Source of the DNA: Streptomyces sp. NBC_00376
GTDB lineage: Bacteria; Actinomycetota; Actinomycetes; Streptomycetales; Streptomycetaceae
Length of the DNA stretch: 64,000 nt
Direction of reading: 5' to 3'
Assembly (NCBI RefSeq): GCF_036077095.1
Contig: NZ_CP107960.1
Coordinates: 4,960,001-5,024,000 of the forward strand
Part shown: positions 33,896 through 42,678 of the stretch, in pieces
Numbering within the stretch: the first letter of the stretch is position 1
How the letters are laid out: each line of letters starts with the position of its first letter
The notes under the pieces: generated by a model
The model's input: only the letters and a program-made list of their open reading frames with translations
Database searches by the model: none
Told to the model about the DNA's origin: nothing
Translations under genes and position numbers: made by a program

Positions 33896-34759
33896 GTGAG
33901 TTACGGAACTGAGCTGAGGGCCGAAGTCCGGTCCCCGGGAACGACTCCGCTCATCGGTATCTACGACATGTACTCGGCCTCCGTCGTGGCCCGCCACTAC
34001 GACGGATTCTTCGTGTCCGGCTTCGGCTTCGCCGCCTCCCACTACGGGCTGCCCGACATCGGCTTCATCGCCTGGCCGGACATGGTCGCCTTCGTGGAGC
34101 GGCTGCGGCTGGCCTTCCCCTCCCACCACCTGCTGGTGGACATCGACGACGGCTACGTCGACCCCGAGGTGGCCTGCCACGTGGTGCAGCGACTGGAGCG
34201 GATCGGCGCCTCCGGCGTCATCCTGGAGGACCAGAAGCGCCCGCGCAGGTGCGGTCACGCGGACGGCAAGCAGGTGCTGCCGCTGGAGGAGTACCTGGAG
34301 AAGCTCAACCTCGTACTGGAGAGCAGGCGTGACCTGGTGGTCGTGGCCCGCACGGACGCCACGGAGGAGTCCGACATCCTGCGCCGCGCGGAGGCGCTGG
34401 CCGAGACGGACGCCGATGTCGTCCTGGTCGACGGGGTGCGCAGCGTCGAGTGGATCAAGCGCATCCGGAAGGTGGTCGGCGACAAGCCGCTGCTCTTCAA
34501 CCAGATCGCGGGCGGCAAGTCGCCCAGGCTCTCGCTCTCCGAACTGACCGACCTGGAGTGCCAGGTGGCCATTTACAGCACGCCCTGCCTCTTCGCCGCG
34601 CACGCGGCCATCGACAGCGCGCTGACGGATCTCAAGCGGTCCGACGGGCGGCTTCCCGAGTTCGTGGCCTCCGAGGGGATCGGGGTGCAGCGCTCGACGG
34701 AGCTGCTGGAGAAGAACATCAGCAGGCACCACCCCGCCCCTGAGCCCGCGACCGTCTGA
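33896..34759 (+). CDS. isocitrate lyase/PEP mutase family protein
   Basis: 287-residue alpha/beta-barrel of the PEP mutase/isocitrate lyase superfamily (C-C or P-C bond lyases and mutases, Mg-dependent). Family blocks: LIGIYDMYSASV, HHLLVDIDDGYVD (Mg-binding Asp), ILEDQKRPRRCGH (the K-R/K-C-G-H catalytic loop region), LVVVARTDA and PLLFNQIAGG. GTG 33896 has AAGGAGAG five bases upstream; the open frame back to 33596 lacks support. No phosphonate genes are nearby, so the substrate (phosphonopyruvate, methylisocitrate, oxaloacetate or other) is open. Confidence 0.85.
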   Translation: MSYGTELRAEVRSPGTTPLIGIYDMYSASVVARHYDGFFVSGFGFAASHYGLPDIGFIAWPDMVAFVERLRLAFPSHHLLVDIDDGYVDPEVACHVVQRLERIGASGVILEDQKRPRRCGHADGKQVLPLEEYLEKLNLVLESRRDLVVVARTDATEESDILRRAEALAETDADVVLVDGVRSVEWIKRIRKVVGDKPLLFNQIAGGKSPRLSLSELTDLECQVAIYSTPCLFAAHAAIDSALTDLKRSDGRLPEFVASEGIGVQRSTELLEKNISRHHPAPEPATV

Positions 34760-34898
34760 TCCGGACGTGGCGGAGCCGGGTGCGGTCGGCCCGGCTGGTC
34801 ACCTGACCGTCCGAATGCCGGGCCCCGATGGTGTGTCACCGTGCACTGCGGGGTCCCGGCGCCATGTGCACCACAGGCAAGAAGGAAGAGCAGGAACA

Positions 34899-35330
34899 AT
34901 GGGATTCACCTCGTCGAAGACGCGTGCGGTCCTGGTGATCGCCCTCGGGGCGCTCTGCCAGGGCCAGTTGGCCGCCGGAGCGGCCTGGGCCGACGCCCCC
35001 GACGGCGGCATGGAGACACACCACGGTCCGTCCGTGATCACCATCGACAACTCCAACGCCGACTCCTGGCTGGAGGTGGACCGGACGCTCAATGTGCTTG
35101 CCCCCCTGAGCAAGGGCACGGCGGGCAGCGACCACGACGGCGGTGGGGGCGCCATCGACCAGAACGTGTCCTCCTCGCAGGGCGTGGGCGTCCAGGCCGC
35201 GCCGGACGAGAACGAGGACGAGGGCGACGAGGACGAGGACGAGGGCGCGGCGCTGGGGAGCGACGCGGCTCCCGAGAGCGCGGCGACCGGCGGGGACGAC
35301 TACGAGGGCGACGCCGACACCGAGGCCTAG
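34899..35330 (+). CDS. secreted acidic low-complexity protein
   Basis: 143 residues from ATG 34899 (AGGA five bases upstream). Signal peptide (AVLVIALGALCQGQLAAGAAWA), a middle part SVITIDNSNADSWLEVDRTL, a Gly/Asp patch, and a strongly acidic C-terminus with runs of Glu and Asp. No known domain. It lies 139 bases after the PEP mutase-like gene on the same strand. The acidic tail could bind cations or basic surfaces; that is speculation. Confidence 0.6.
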   Translation: MGFTSSKTRAVLVIALGALCQGQLAAGAAWADAPDGGMETHHGPSVITIDNSNADSWLEVDRTLNVLAPLSKGTAGSDHDGGGGAIDQNVSSSQGVGVQAAPDENEDEGDEDEDEGAALGSDAAPESAATGGDDYEGDADTEA

Positions 35331-35441
35331 GCCGGCTGCCCGTCGGACGCGGTGCCGGACGCCGCCCCCTCTCCGCCCCTGCTCCGACCTCCGCGGAGAC
35401 GCCCGCTCTGCCGTGCGAGGCTGGGCCCGGAGGTGGTGGCC

Positions 35442-35972
35442 ATGGGAGGGTCGCGGGGCGAGGGGGCGGTCCCCGGCGGGCGCCTGGTGTTGCACCGGTT
35501 CAACGGTGACGAGGAGTACGGCCTCGACACGGCGGTGGTGCGGGTGATCCGCTCGCACGACGGTGACGCGAACGCCGGGGTGACCGTCTGGTTCGAGGCG
35601 CTGGCGGACCCGGACGCCGCGCGGCGCTGCGAGGACACGGCCGACGCGGGCGCGGCCCCGTCCGCCGAGGTGGGCGTCGCCATGGCGGCCGCCGAGGCGG
35701 ACATCGACCGGCTGGTCGGGCGTACGTTCCTGATGCCCGGGGTGGCCGAGGGCGAGGACTCGGCCATGTCGCTGCTCTACTACTTCGAGCACGAGCCGCT
35801 GCGGGACAACCGGATCACGGTGGTCGCGCGCGACGGCGAGCTGCTCCGGCTGCGCTGGACCGGGGAGTGCGACGACGTGAACTTCTACGACGGGAGCAAG
35901 GCCCCGACCCGGCTGGAGATCGAGGGCGAGTTCCTGTTCCGGGACGCCGACGGCAGGCCCCCGGCCTCGTAA
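35442..35972 (+). CDS. hypothetical protein
   Basis: 176 residues from ATG 35442, which has GGAGG 8 bases upstream; the frame continues back to 35352 in Pro/Arg-rich non-coding-like sequence. It contains RLVLHRFNGDEEYGLDTAVV and a C-terminal LEIEGEFLFRD; the middle is Ala/Asp-rich. No signal peptide, membrane segment or recognised motif. I do not recognise the family. It precedes the operator-controlled oxidoreductase gene by 105 bases. Confidence 0.6.
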   Translation: MGGSRGEGAVPGGRLVLHRFNGDEEYGLDTAVVRVIRSHDGDANAGVTVWFEALADPDAARRCEDTADAGAAPSAEVGVAMAAAEADIDRLVGRTFLMPGVAEGEDSAMSLLYYFEHEPLRDNRITVVARDGELLRLRWTGECDDVNFYDGSKAPTRLEIEGEFLFRDADGRPPAS

Positions 35973-35994
35973 CCACTCCTTCCCCGCCCCTTGC

Positions 35995-36009
35995 CTGATG
36001 AGGCGTCAG
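35995..36009. promoter_or_regulatory. operator copy 1 (CTGATGAGGCGTCAG)
   Basis: First and least conserved of four 15-bp dyads related to CTGACGGNGTGTCAG. It lies 69 bases before the first LLM oxidoreductase start. Confidence 0.45.
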
Positions 36010-36037
36010 GTATCACGATGGCCCCCGCGCCCGTCAA

Positions 36038-36052
36038 GTGACGGTGTGTCAG
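36038..36052. promoter_or_regulatory. operator copy 2 (GTGACGGTGTGTCAG)
   Basis: Second dyad, 14 of 15 bases identical to copy 3, centred about 33 bases before the LLM oxidoreductase start; a repressor bound here would block the promoter. Confidence 0.6.
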
Positions 36053-36077
36053 ATTCCCTCGGGGAGGAGGCCGTTCG

Positions 36078-37022
36078 ATGCCGATATCGACCACCGGGCC
36101 GCTGTCGTACGGGATGCAGCTGCCGATCCAGTCGCAGAGCACCATCTACGCCGAGGGGTGGGAGGCGGCGGCCGGTCCGGACGACCTCGCCGAGATCGCC
36201 CGGACCGCCGACCGCACCGGCTTCGCCTATCTGGCGAGCTGCGACCATGTCGCGATCCCGCGGCGGCTCGCCGGGGTCATGAGCACCGTCTGGTACGACC
36301 CGGTCGCCACCCTCGCCTATCTCGCCGGGATCACCGCGCGGGTCCTGCTGATGAGCCATGTCGCCGTCGTCGGGCTGCGCCACCCGCTGGTCACCGCCAA
36401 GCAGTACGCCACCCTCGACCACCTCTGCGGCGGCCGGCTGATCCTCGGCGTCGGCGCCGGGCACGTGGCGGAGGAGTTCGAGGCGCTCGGGGCGGACTTC
36501 GACGGGCGGGGCAGGGTGCTCGACGAGACCATCGACGCGCTGAAGGCGGCGCTCGGCCCGGAGGAGTACCCGGAGTTCGCGGGGGAGCGGATCTCCTTCG
36601 GCGGCCTCGGGCAGCTGCCGCGTCCGGCCCAGGAGCGGGTGCCGGTCTGGGTGGGCGGCTCCTCGCCGGCGGCGGTGCGCCGGGCGGCCGTGCGGGGCGA
36701 CGGCTGGCTGCCGCAGGGCGATCCCCGGGAGAAGCTGCCCGCGCAGATCGCCCGGCTGAAGGAGCTGCGGGAGGCGGCCGGGGTCGAGGCGCCGATCGTC
36801 ATCGGTGCGATCACCGAGCCGCTGTACGTCGGTGAGCCGGACTGGTCCGTCGGGCGGCGCACCCTCACCGGGAAGCCGGAGGCCCTCGCTCAGTCGCTGC
36901 GCGCGTACGCGGCCATGGGCGTCCACCAGATCCAGGTGCGGTTCCGCAGCCGGAGCCGCAGCGAACTGACCGACCAGATGGCGGCGTTCGCCGCCGAGGT
37001 CGCACCCCATCTCGACAGGTAG
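36078..37022 (+). CDS. LLM class flavin-dependent (F420-type) oxidoreductase
   Basis: 314-residue luciferase-like TIM-barrel enzyme. Family blocks: GFAYLASCDHVAIP, ATLAYLAGITARVLLMSHV, KQYATLDHLCGGRLILGVGAGH, VPVWVGGSSPAAVRRAA and the C-terminal GVHQIQVRFRS. The pattern resembles F420-dependent members more than FMN monooxygenases. GAGGAGG precedes the ATG. It is the first gene of a cluster with two operator dyads in its promoter; an SDR gene follows 10 bases later. Confidence 0.88.
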   Translation: MPISTTGPLSYGMQLPIQSQSTIYAEGWEAAAGPDDLAEIARTADRTGFAYLASCDHVAIPRRLAGVMSTVWYDPVATLAYLAGITARVLLMSHVAVVGLRHPLVTAKQYATLDHLCGGRLILGVGAGHVAEEFEALGADFDGRGRVLDETIDALKAALGPEEYPEFAGERISFGGLGQLPRPAQERVPVWVGGSSPAAVRRAAVRGDGWLPQGDPREKLPAQIARLKELREAAGVEAPIVIGAITEPLYVGEPDWSVGRRTLTGKPEALAQSLRAYAAMGVHQIQVRFRSRSRSELTDQMAAFAAEVAPHLDR

Positions 37023-37032
37023 GAGTCAGGCC

Positions 37033-37830
37033 ATGGGCAAGCTGGACGGGCGGGTCGTACTGATCAGCGGGGCGGCGCGCGGGCAGGGCGAGCAGGAGGC
37101 GCGGCTCTTCGCCGCGGAGGGCGCGCGGGTGGTGATCGCCGATGTGCTCGACGAGCAGGGCGAGGCGCTGGCCGAGGAGCTGCGGGGCGAGCTGGGGAAG
37201 GAGGCCGCCAGGTTCGTCCACCTGGACGTGAGCCGGGAGGAGGACTGGCAGGGCGCGGTCGCCGCCGCGAAGGACGCCTACGGGAAGATCGACGGGCTGG
37301 TCAACAACGCCGGGATCCTCCGGTTCAACGAGCTGCTGAGCACGCCGCTGGAGGAGTTCCAGCAGGTGGTGCAGGTCAATCAGGTGGGCGCGTTCCTCGG
37401 GATCAAGAACGTCGCGCCCGAGATCGAGGCGGCGGGCGGCGGGACCATCGTCAACACCGCCTCGTACACCGGGCTCACGGGCATGGCGTTCGTGGGCGCG
37501 TACGCCGCCACCAAGCACGCGGTGCTCGGGCTGACCCGGGTGGCCGCGATGGAGCTGGCCGCGAAGGGGATACGGGTCAACGCCGTCTGCCCCGGGGCCG
37601 TGGACACCGCGATGACCAACCCGGCGGCGCTGGACCCGTCCGCCGACCCGGAGGAGTCCAAGGCCGCGGTGGCCGAGCTGTACCGGAAGCTGGTGCCGCT
37701 GGGGCGGATCGGGCAGCCGGAGGAGGTGGCGGCGCTGGCGCTCTTCCTGACCTCGGACGACTCCTCGTACATCACCGGGCAGCCGTTCGTCATCGACGGG
37801 GGATGGCTGGCGGGCGTCAGCCTGTTCTGA
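37033..37830 (+). CDS. SDR family oxidoreductase
   Basis: 265-residue classical short-chain dehydrogenase: cofactor loop [14 protein letters not shown], catalytic Ser in VNTASYTG, Tyr/Lys in [10 protein letters not shown] and CPGAVDTAM. It resembles the 20-beta/3-alpha-hydroxysteroid dehydrogenase group of actinobacteria, but substrate assignment from sequence is weak. It lies 10 bases after the LLM gene, so both form one transcript under the upstream operators. Confidence 0.9.
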   Translation: MGKLDGRVVLISGAARGQGEQEARLFAAEGARVVIADVLDEQGEALAEELRGELGKEAARFVHLDVSREEDWQGAVAAAKDAYGKIDGLVNNAGILRFNELLSTPLEEFQQVVQVNQVGAFLGIKNVAPEIEAAGGGTIVNTASYTGLTGMAFVGAYAATKHAVLGLTRVAAMELAAKGIRVNAVCPGAVDTAMTNPAALDPSADPEESKAAVAELYRKLVPLGRIGQPEEVAALALFLTSDDSSYITGQPFVIDGGWLAGVSLF

Positions 37831-37841
37831 GCCGACCCAAG

Positions 37842-37856
37842 CTGACGGTGTGTCAG
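37842..37856. promoter_or_regulatory. operator copy 3 (CTGACGGTGTGTCAG)
   Basis: Best copy, with flanks extending the symmetry to AGCTGACGGTGTGTCAGCT (37840-37858). It begins 11 bases after the SDR stop. Confidence 0.6.
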
Positions 37857-37903
37857 CTATTGACGGGTAACGGTGCCGGTGGAACAGTCGGACGCATCAA
37901 GAT

Positions 37904-37918
37904 CTGACGGAGTGTCAG
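37904..37918. promoter_or_regulatory. operator copy 4 (CTGACGGAGTGTCAG)
   Basis: Differs from copy 3 at one base. It sits 26 bases before the second LLM gene, so copies 3 and 4, 62 bases apart, bracket that promoter just as copies 1 and 2 bracket the first. Confidence 0.6.
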
Positions 37919-37943
37919 AAACGATTGAGGACGGTGAACCCCC

Positions 37944-39065
37944 TTGGAATTCGGGCTCTTTGTACAGGGGTATGTGCCCGCCGCGCGGGCCAAGGTCGAC
38001 CCCGGGGCAGAGCACAAGGCGCTGATCGAGGAGACCGAGTACGTCATCCAGGCGGACAAGTCCGGCTTCAAGTACGCCTGGGCCTCCGAGCACCACTTCC
38101 TGGAGGAGTACTCGCACATCTCGGCCAACGACGTGTACCTGGGCTACCTCGCGCACGCCACCGACCGCATCCACCTCGGGTCCGGCATCTTCAACCCGCT
38201 GGCCCCGGTCAACCACCCGGTGAAGGTGGCCGAGAAGGTCGCCATGCTCGATCACCTGTCGGAGGGGCGCTTCGAGTTCGGCTCGGGGCGCGGGGCCGGC
38301 AGCCACGAGATCCTCGGGTTCATGCCGGGCATCACCGACATGAACCACACCAAGGAACTCTGGGAAGAGACCATCGCCGAGTTCCCCAAGATGTGGCTCC
38401 AGGACGAGTACGTCGGCTTCCAGGGCAAGCACTGGTCGCTGCCGCCGCGCAAGATCCTGCCCAAGCCGTACGGGAAGTCGCACCCGGCGATGTGGTACGC
38501 GGCCGGCTCGCCGTCCTCGTACGCGATGGCGGGCAGGAAGGGGCTCGGCGTGCTGGGCTTCAGCGTGCAGAAGGTCTCCGACATGGAATGGGTCGTCGAG
38601 TCCTACAAGAACGCCGTCAAGGAGGCGGAGCCCGTCGGGGACTTCGTCAACGACAACGTCATGGTCACCTCCACGGCCATCTGCGCCGAGACGCACGCCA
38701 AGGCCGTCGAGATCGCGGTGGGCGGCGGGCTGAACTACCTCCAGTCGCTGCTCTTCCGCTACCACGACACCTTCCCCCGGCCGGAGGGGATCCCGGAGTG
38801 GCCCGAGCTGCTCCCGGAGTACACCGAGGAGATCATCGAGCTGCTGATCGCCGAGGAGCTGATGATCTGCGGCGACCCGGACGAGGTGCTGGCGCAGTGC
38901 AAGAGGTGGGAGCAGGCGGGGGCGGACCAGCTGAGCTTCGGGCTGCCGATCGGGGTGAGCCGTGAGGACACGCTGAACTCGATCAAGCTGATCGGTGAGC
39001 ACGTGATCCCGAAGATCGACACGGACCCGGTGCACCGGACGTCCCGCTTCCGCGACGCGGCGTAG
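37944..39065 (+). CDS. LLM class flavin-dependent monooxygenase (luciferase-like)
   Basis: 373-residue bacterial-luciferase-type enzyme: MEFGLFVQGYVPAARAK start, WASEHHFLEEYSHI (the E-H-H active-site region of the luciferase family), HLGSGIFNPLAPVNHPV, GRFEFGSGRGAGSHE, and AMWYAAGSPSSYAMA. It begins at an unusual TTG 37944; GAGG lies 14 bases upstream and no ATG or GTG in frame fits better. Close to proteins annotated as alkanal or long-chain monooxygenases. It starts a separate unit with operators 3 and 4; a GC hairpin follows. Confidence 0.88.
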   Translation: MEFGLFVQGYVPAARAKVDPGAEHKALIEETEYVIQADKSGFKYAWASEHHFLEEYSHISANDVYLGYLAHATDRIHLGSGIFNPLAPVNHPVKVAEKVAMLDHLSEGRFEFGSGRGAGSHEILGFMPGITDMNHTKELWEETIAEFPKMWLQDEYVGFQGKHWSLPPRKILPKPYGKSHPAMWYAAGSPSSYAMAGRKGLGVLGFSVQKVSDMEWVVESYKNAVKEAEPVGDFVNDNVMVTSTAICAETHAKAVEIAVGGGLNYLQSLLFRYHDTFPRPEGIPEWPELLPEYTEEIIELLIAEELMICGDPDEVLAQCKRWEQAGADQLSFGLPIGVSREDTLNSIKLIGEHVIPKIDTDPVHRTSRFRDAA

Positions 39066-39071
39066 TGGTTT

Positions 39072-39090
39072 CCGGGGGCTCCGCCCCCGG
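39072..39090 (+). terminator. hairpin after the second LLM gene
   Basis: CCGGGGGC (39072-39079) with GCCCCCGG (39083-39090) across a 3-base loop, followed by a second imperfect CCCTCCG/CGGAGGG pair. This GGGGGCTCCGCCCCC element is frequent between Streptomyces genes in my recollection. Confidence 0.55.
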
Positions 39091-39228
39091 CCCTCCGCTC
39101 CTCGATCGCCGGAGGGGCTTCCAGAGCTGCGGCGTCTTCCCGGACCGCCGCTCCGTGGGGCCGGGGTGCGTACCGCGGCCGTGCGCACCCCGGCTGCACA
39201 TCCACCCACCACAGAAGGGAACCCCGCC

Positions 39229-40968
39229 ATGCTCGACCACCTCATCCGCGGAGCGACCGTCGTGGACGGCACCGGCGGGCCCTCGTACCCCGCCGACATC
39301 GGCATCCGCGACGGCCGCATCGCCGTCGTCGCCGAACCGGGCACGCTCACCGAGGAGGCCGTCACCACCGAGGACGCCACCGGCCTCGTCCTCGCGCCCG
39401 GGTTCGTCGACCCGCACACCCACTACGACGCCCAGCTCTTCTGGGACCCCTACGCCACCCCTTCCATGAACCACGGCGTCACCACCGTCGCCGGGGGCAA
39501 CTGCGGGTTCACTCTCGCACCGCTGCACCCCGAGCGCCCCGAGGACGCCGACTACACGCGCCGGATGATGTCGCGGGTGGAGGGCATGGCCCTCAAGGCG
39601 CTGGAGGAGGGCGTCGACTGGACCTGGTCCAGCTTCCGCGAGTACCTCGACGCCCTCGAAGGGCGGATCGCCGTCAACGCCGGGTTCATGGTCGGGCACT
39701 GCGCCCTGCGCAGGCACGTCATGGGCGCCGACGCGACCGGCGGACAGCCCACCCCCGAACAGCTCGGCGCCATGCTCGCGCTGTTCCACGACGCGATGGA
39801 CGCCGGGGCCTGGGGGCTGTCCACCACCCAGTCCAGCACCCACTCCGACGGCGACGGGCAGCCTGTCGCCTCCCGGCACGCCCTGCCCGAGGAGCTCCTC
39901 GCCCTCTCCCGGGCCGTCGGCGAGCACGAGGGCACCCAGCTCGAAGCGATCGTGGCCGGCTGCCTCGACCAGCTCTCCGACGAGGAGATCGAGCTGCTCG
40001 TCGACATGACCGCCACCGCCGGACGCCCGCTGAACTGGAACGTCCTCACCATCGACGCCGCCGTCCCCGAACGCGTACCGCGCCAGCTGGTGCCCAGCGA
40101 ACGGGCCCGCCGGGCCGGAGGCCGGATCGTCGCGCTGACCATGCCGATCCTCACTCCGATGAACATGTCGCTCGGCACCTTCTGCGCCCTCAACCTCATA
40201 CCCGGCTGGGGCGAGATCCTCGCCCTCCCCGTTCCCGAGCGCATCGAACGGCTCCGCGACGCGGACACCCGCGCCGAGATGCTCCGCCGCGCCGACAGCA
40301 AGGAGGCCGGAGTCTTCCGCCGCCTCGCCGACTTCGGCCGGTACGTCATCGGCGACACCTACAGCGAGGCCAACGAAGGACTGACCGGGCGCGTGGTGCG
40401 CGACATCGCCGCCGAGCGCGGGCTCGACCCCTTCCACTGCCTCGTCGAGATATGCGCCGCCGACGAGCTGCGCACCGTGCTGTGGCCGATGCCCACCGAC
40501 AACGACCCCGCGTCCTGGGCACTGCGCCGCGAGACCTGGGAGCACGAGGACGTCATGCTCGGCGGCTCCGACGCGGGCGCGCACCTGGACCGGATGTGCG
40601 GTGCCCCGTACACCACCCGGTTCCTCGGCGACTGCCTGCGCGGGCGCAGGCTCGTCCCCCTGGAGCGGGCCGTGAAGATGCTGACCGACGACCCCGCCCG
40701 GCTCTTCGGCCTCCGCGACCGGGGCCGGATCGAGGAGGGCTTCCACGCCGACCTCGTCCTCTTCGACCCGGAACGCATCGACGCCGGTCCCGCCACCCTC
40801 GTCCACGACCTGCCCGGCGACAGCCCCCGGCTCGACTCCAAAGCCATCGGCATCGTGTCGGTCCGGGTCAACGGGGTGGAGACGCTGCGCGACGACAAGG
40901 TGACCGGCGCGGTCCCCGGCACGGTGCTCCGTTCCGGCCGCGACACCCGGACGGTGAGCACGGTATGA
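39229..40968 (+). CDS. N-acyl-D-amino-acid deacylase family amidohydrolase
   Basis: 579-residue metal-dependent amidohydrolase. The N-terminal beta domain (LIRGATVVDGTGGPSYPADI) is followed by the metal motif FVDPHTHYDAQLFWDP, then GGNCGFTLAP, VGHCALRRHVMG and the late GGSDAGAHLDRMCGAPY with the catalytic Asp. This is the D-aminoacylase/dihydroorotase-like set; it hydrolyses amide or cyclic amide bonds. ATG 39229 has AGAAGGGA upstream. Its stop overlaps the aldehyde dehydrogenase start (ATGA), so the two are co-translated. Confidence 0.88.
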   Translation: MLDHLIRGATVVDGTGGPSYPADIGIRDGRIAVVAEPGTLTEEAVTTEDATGLVLAPGFVDPHTHYDAQLFWDPYATPSMNHGVTTVAGGNCGFTLAPLHPERPEDADYTRRMMSRVEGMALKALEEGVDWTWSSFREYLDALEGRIAVNAGFMVGHCALRRHVMGADATGGQPTPEQLGAMLALFHDAMDAGAWGLSTTQSSTHSDGDGQPVASRHALPEELLALSRAVGEHEGTQLEAIVAGCLDQLSDEEIELLVDMTATAGRPLNWNVLTIDAAVPERVPRQLVPSERARRAGGRIVALTMPILTPMNMSLGTFCALNLIPGWGEILALPVPERIERLRDADTRAEMLRRADSKEAGVFRRLADFGRYVIGDTYSEANEGLTGRVVRDIAAERGLDPFHCLVEICAADELRTVLWPMPTDNDPASWALRRETWEHEDVMLGGSDAGAHLDRMCGAPYTTRFLGDCLRGRRLVPLERAVKMLTDDPARLFGLRDRGRIEEGFHADLVLFDPERIDAGPATLVHDLPGDSPRLDSKAIGIVSVRVNGVETLRDDKVTGAVPGTVLRSGRDTRTVSTV

Positions 40969-42431
40969 GCGACGACAAGAAGCGCCGCCTGTTCATCGGC
41001 GGCCGGTGGACCGAACCCGACCACGGCCACTACGAGGTGATCGACCCGGCCACCGAGGAGGTGGTCGGCCTCGCCCCGGAGGCGAGCCGCGAGCAGGTGC
41101 ACGCGGCGGTGGCCGCGGCCCGGGAGGCCTTCGGCACCTGGTCGCGCACCCGCCCCGAGGAGCGGGCCGAGATCCTCGACCGGGCGGCCGGCCTGATGCT
41201 GCGCGACCTCGACGGCAACGCCGCGCTCGCCCGCGCGGAGAGCGGTGCCACCACGGGGACGGCCCGCGGCATGCAGGTCGCCGTCGGTGCCTCCCGCTTC
41301 CGGCGGTACGCCAAGGGCGCGCTGGAGCCGGTCGAGGAGGCGATCACGCCGCAGATCAACGAGGCCGGGCCGATGGGGCGGGCGGGGGTCTTCGGGGCCC
41401 TGGCCGTGCGCCAGCCGGTCGGAGTCGTCACCTGCATCACCTCGTACAACAACCCCTGGGCCAACCCGGCGGGCAAGGTGGCGCCCGCGCTGGCCATGGG
41501 CAACACGGTTGTCGTGAAGCCCGCCCCGCAGGACCCGCTCTCCGTCTTCCGGATGGCCGAGGCACTGGAGGAGGCGGGCGTTCCGCCGGGCGTCGTCAAC
41601 GTCGTCACCGGGTCGGGCCCGGAGGCGGGCGAGGCGGCCGTCGACTCCCCGGACGTCGACATGGTCAGCTTCACCGGCTCCACGGGGGTCGGGCAGCGCA
41701 TCGCCGAGGTGTGCGGGCGCGGGATGAAGCGGCAGCTGATGGAGCTGGGCGGGAAGGGCGCAGCGGTCGTCCTCGACGACGCGGACCTCGACTCGGCGGT
41801 GGCGGGCATCGGCACCACGTTCTCCTTCTACAGCGGTCAGATCTGTACGGCTCCGACCCGGGTCCTGGTCCAGCGCGATGTCCATGACGCGCTGATCGAG
41901 AAGCTCGCCGTCTACGCCGGTCATCTGAAGGTGGGTGATCCGGCGGCCAGGGGCACGGTCGTCGGCCCGGTCATCTCGGCCACCCACCGCGACCGCGTCG
42001 AGTCGTACGTGGAGCTGGGCCGGAAGGAGGGGGCGAGGGTGGTCACGGGCGGCGAACGCCCGGCCGGACTCGACCGCGGTTTCTATGTCGCCCCGACCCT
42101 GCTCGCCGACTGCACCAACGACATGCGCGTCGTCCGCGAGGAGATCTTCGGCCCGGTCGTCGTGGTCGTTCCCTTCGACGACGAGGAGGAGGGCATCGCG
42201 CTGGCCAACGACAGCGACTACGGGCTGATCGACTACGTCTGGTCCTCGGACGTGGCCCGCGCCTTCCGGGTGGCCCGGCGGCTGCGGGCCGGCGGGGTCG
42301 GTGTGAACACCATCGGGCGGAACATGGAGGCCCCGTTCGGCGGGTTCAAGAAGAGCGGTGTCGGGCGCGATGTCGGCTCGTACGCCCTGCACGCGTACAG
42401 CGAACTCCAGTCGATCGTCTGGCCCGGCTGA
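40965..42431 (+). CDS. aldehyde dehydrogenase family protein
   Basis: 488-residue NAD(P)-dependent aldehyde dehydrogenase. Catalytic Cys294 in SGQICTAPTR, general-base Glu260 in LMELGGKGAAVVL, the NAD motif FTGSTGVGQRI and the C-terminal PFGGFKKSGVGRDVG. Usual length. It is coupled to the amidohydrolase by a 4-base overlap and should oxidise an aldehyde made in the same pathway to an acid. A 14-bp terminator follows 13 bases after the stop. Confidence 0.93.
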   Translation: MSDDKKRRLFIGGRWTEPDHGHYEVIDPATEEVVGLAPEASREQVHAAVAAAREAFGTWSRTRPEERAEILDRAAGLMLRDLDGNAALARAESGATTGTARGMQVAVGASRFRRYAKGALEPVEEAITPQINEAGPMGRAGVFGALAVRQPVGVVTCITSYNNPWANPAGKVAPALAMGNTVVVKPAPQDPLSVFRMAEALEEAGVPPGVVNVVTGSGPEAGEAAVDSPDVDMVSFTGSTGVGQRIAEVCGRGMKRQLMELGGKGAAVVLDDADLDSAVAGIGTTFSFYSGQICTAPTRVLVQRDVHDALIEKLAVYAGHLKVGDPAARGTVVGPVISATHRDRVESYVELGRKEGARVVTGGERPAGLDRGFYVAPTLLADCTNDMRVVREEIFGPVVVVVPFDDEEEGIALANDSDYGLIDYVWSSDVARAFRVARRLRAGGVGVNTIGRNMEAPFGGFKKSGVGRDVGSYALHAYSELQSIVWPG

Positions 42432-42443
42432 ACCGGTACGCGA

Positions 42444-42483
42444 CCGTGGGTGTCCGCTCAGCGGACACCCACGGGAAATTTTG
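42444..42483 (+). terminator. terminator after the aldehyde dehydrogenase
   Basis: CCGTGGGTGTCCGC (42444-42457) and GCGGACACCCACGG (42461-42474), perfect 14 bp, followed by GAAATTTT. The 195 bases from here to the permease are AT-rich for this genome and probably carry its promoter. Confidence 0.8.
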
Positions 42484-42678
42484 AATGCCCACAAAACGGA
42501 CAGCGCTGCGGTTCCCGTACGGTGCTGCGGTCGGGTCTCGACCTCGCATCGAAAGGTAGAAATCGCGAACGGCCTTCAATTAATCAAGGTCTTTCCGTAT
42601 TGTTACCTGGAATTCAAGGATGAGACAGCGGAGTCTCGCGTTCCGGATGTGGAAATCGTAGCGTTTATCGTCCTTTTC

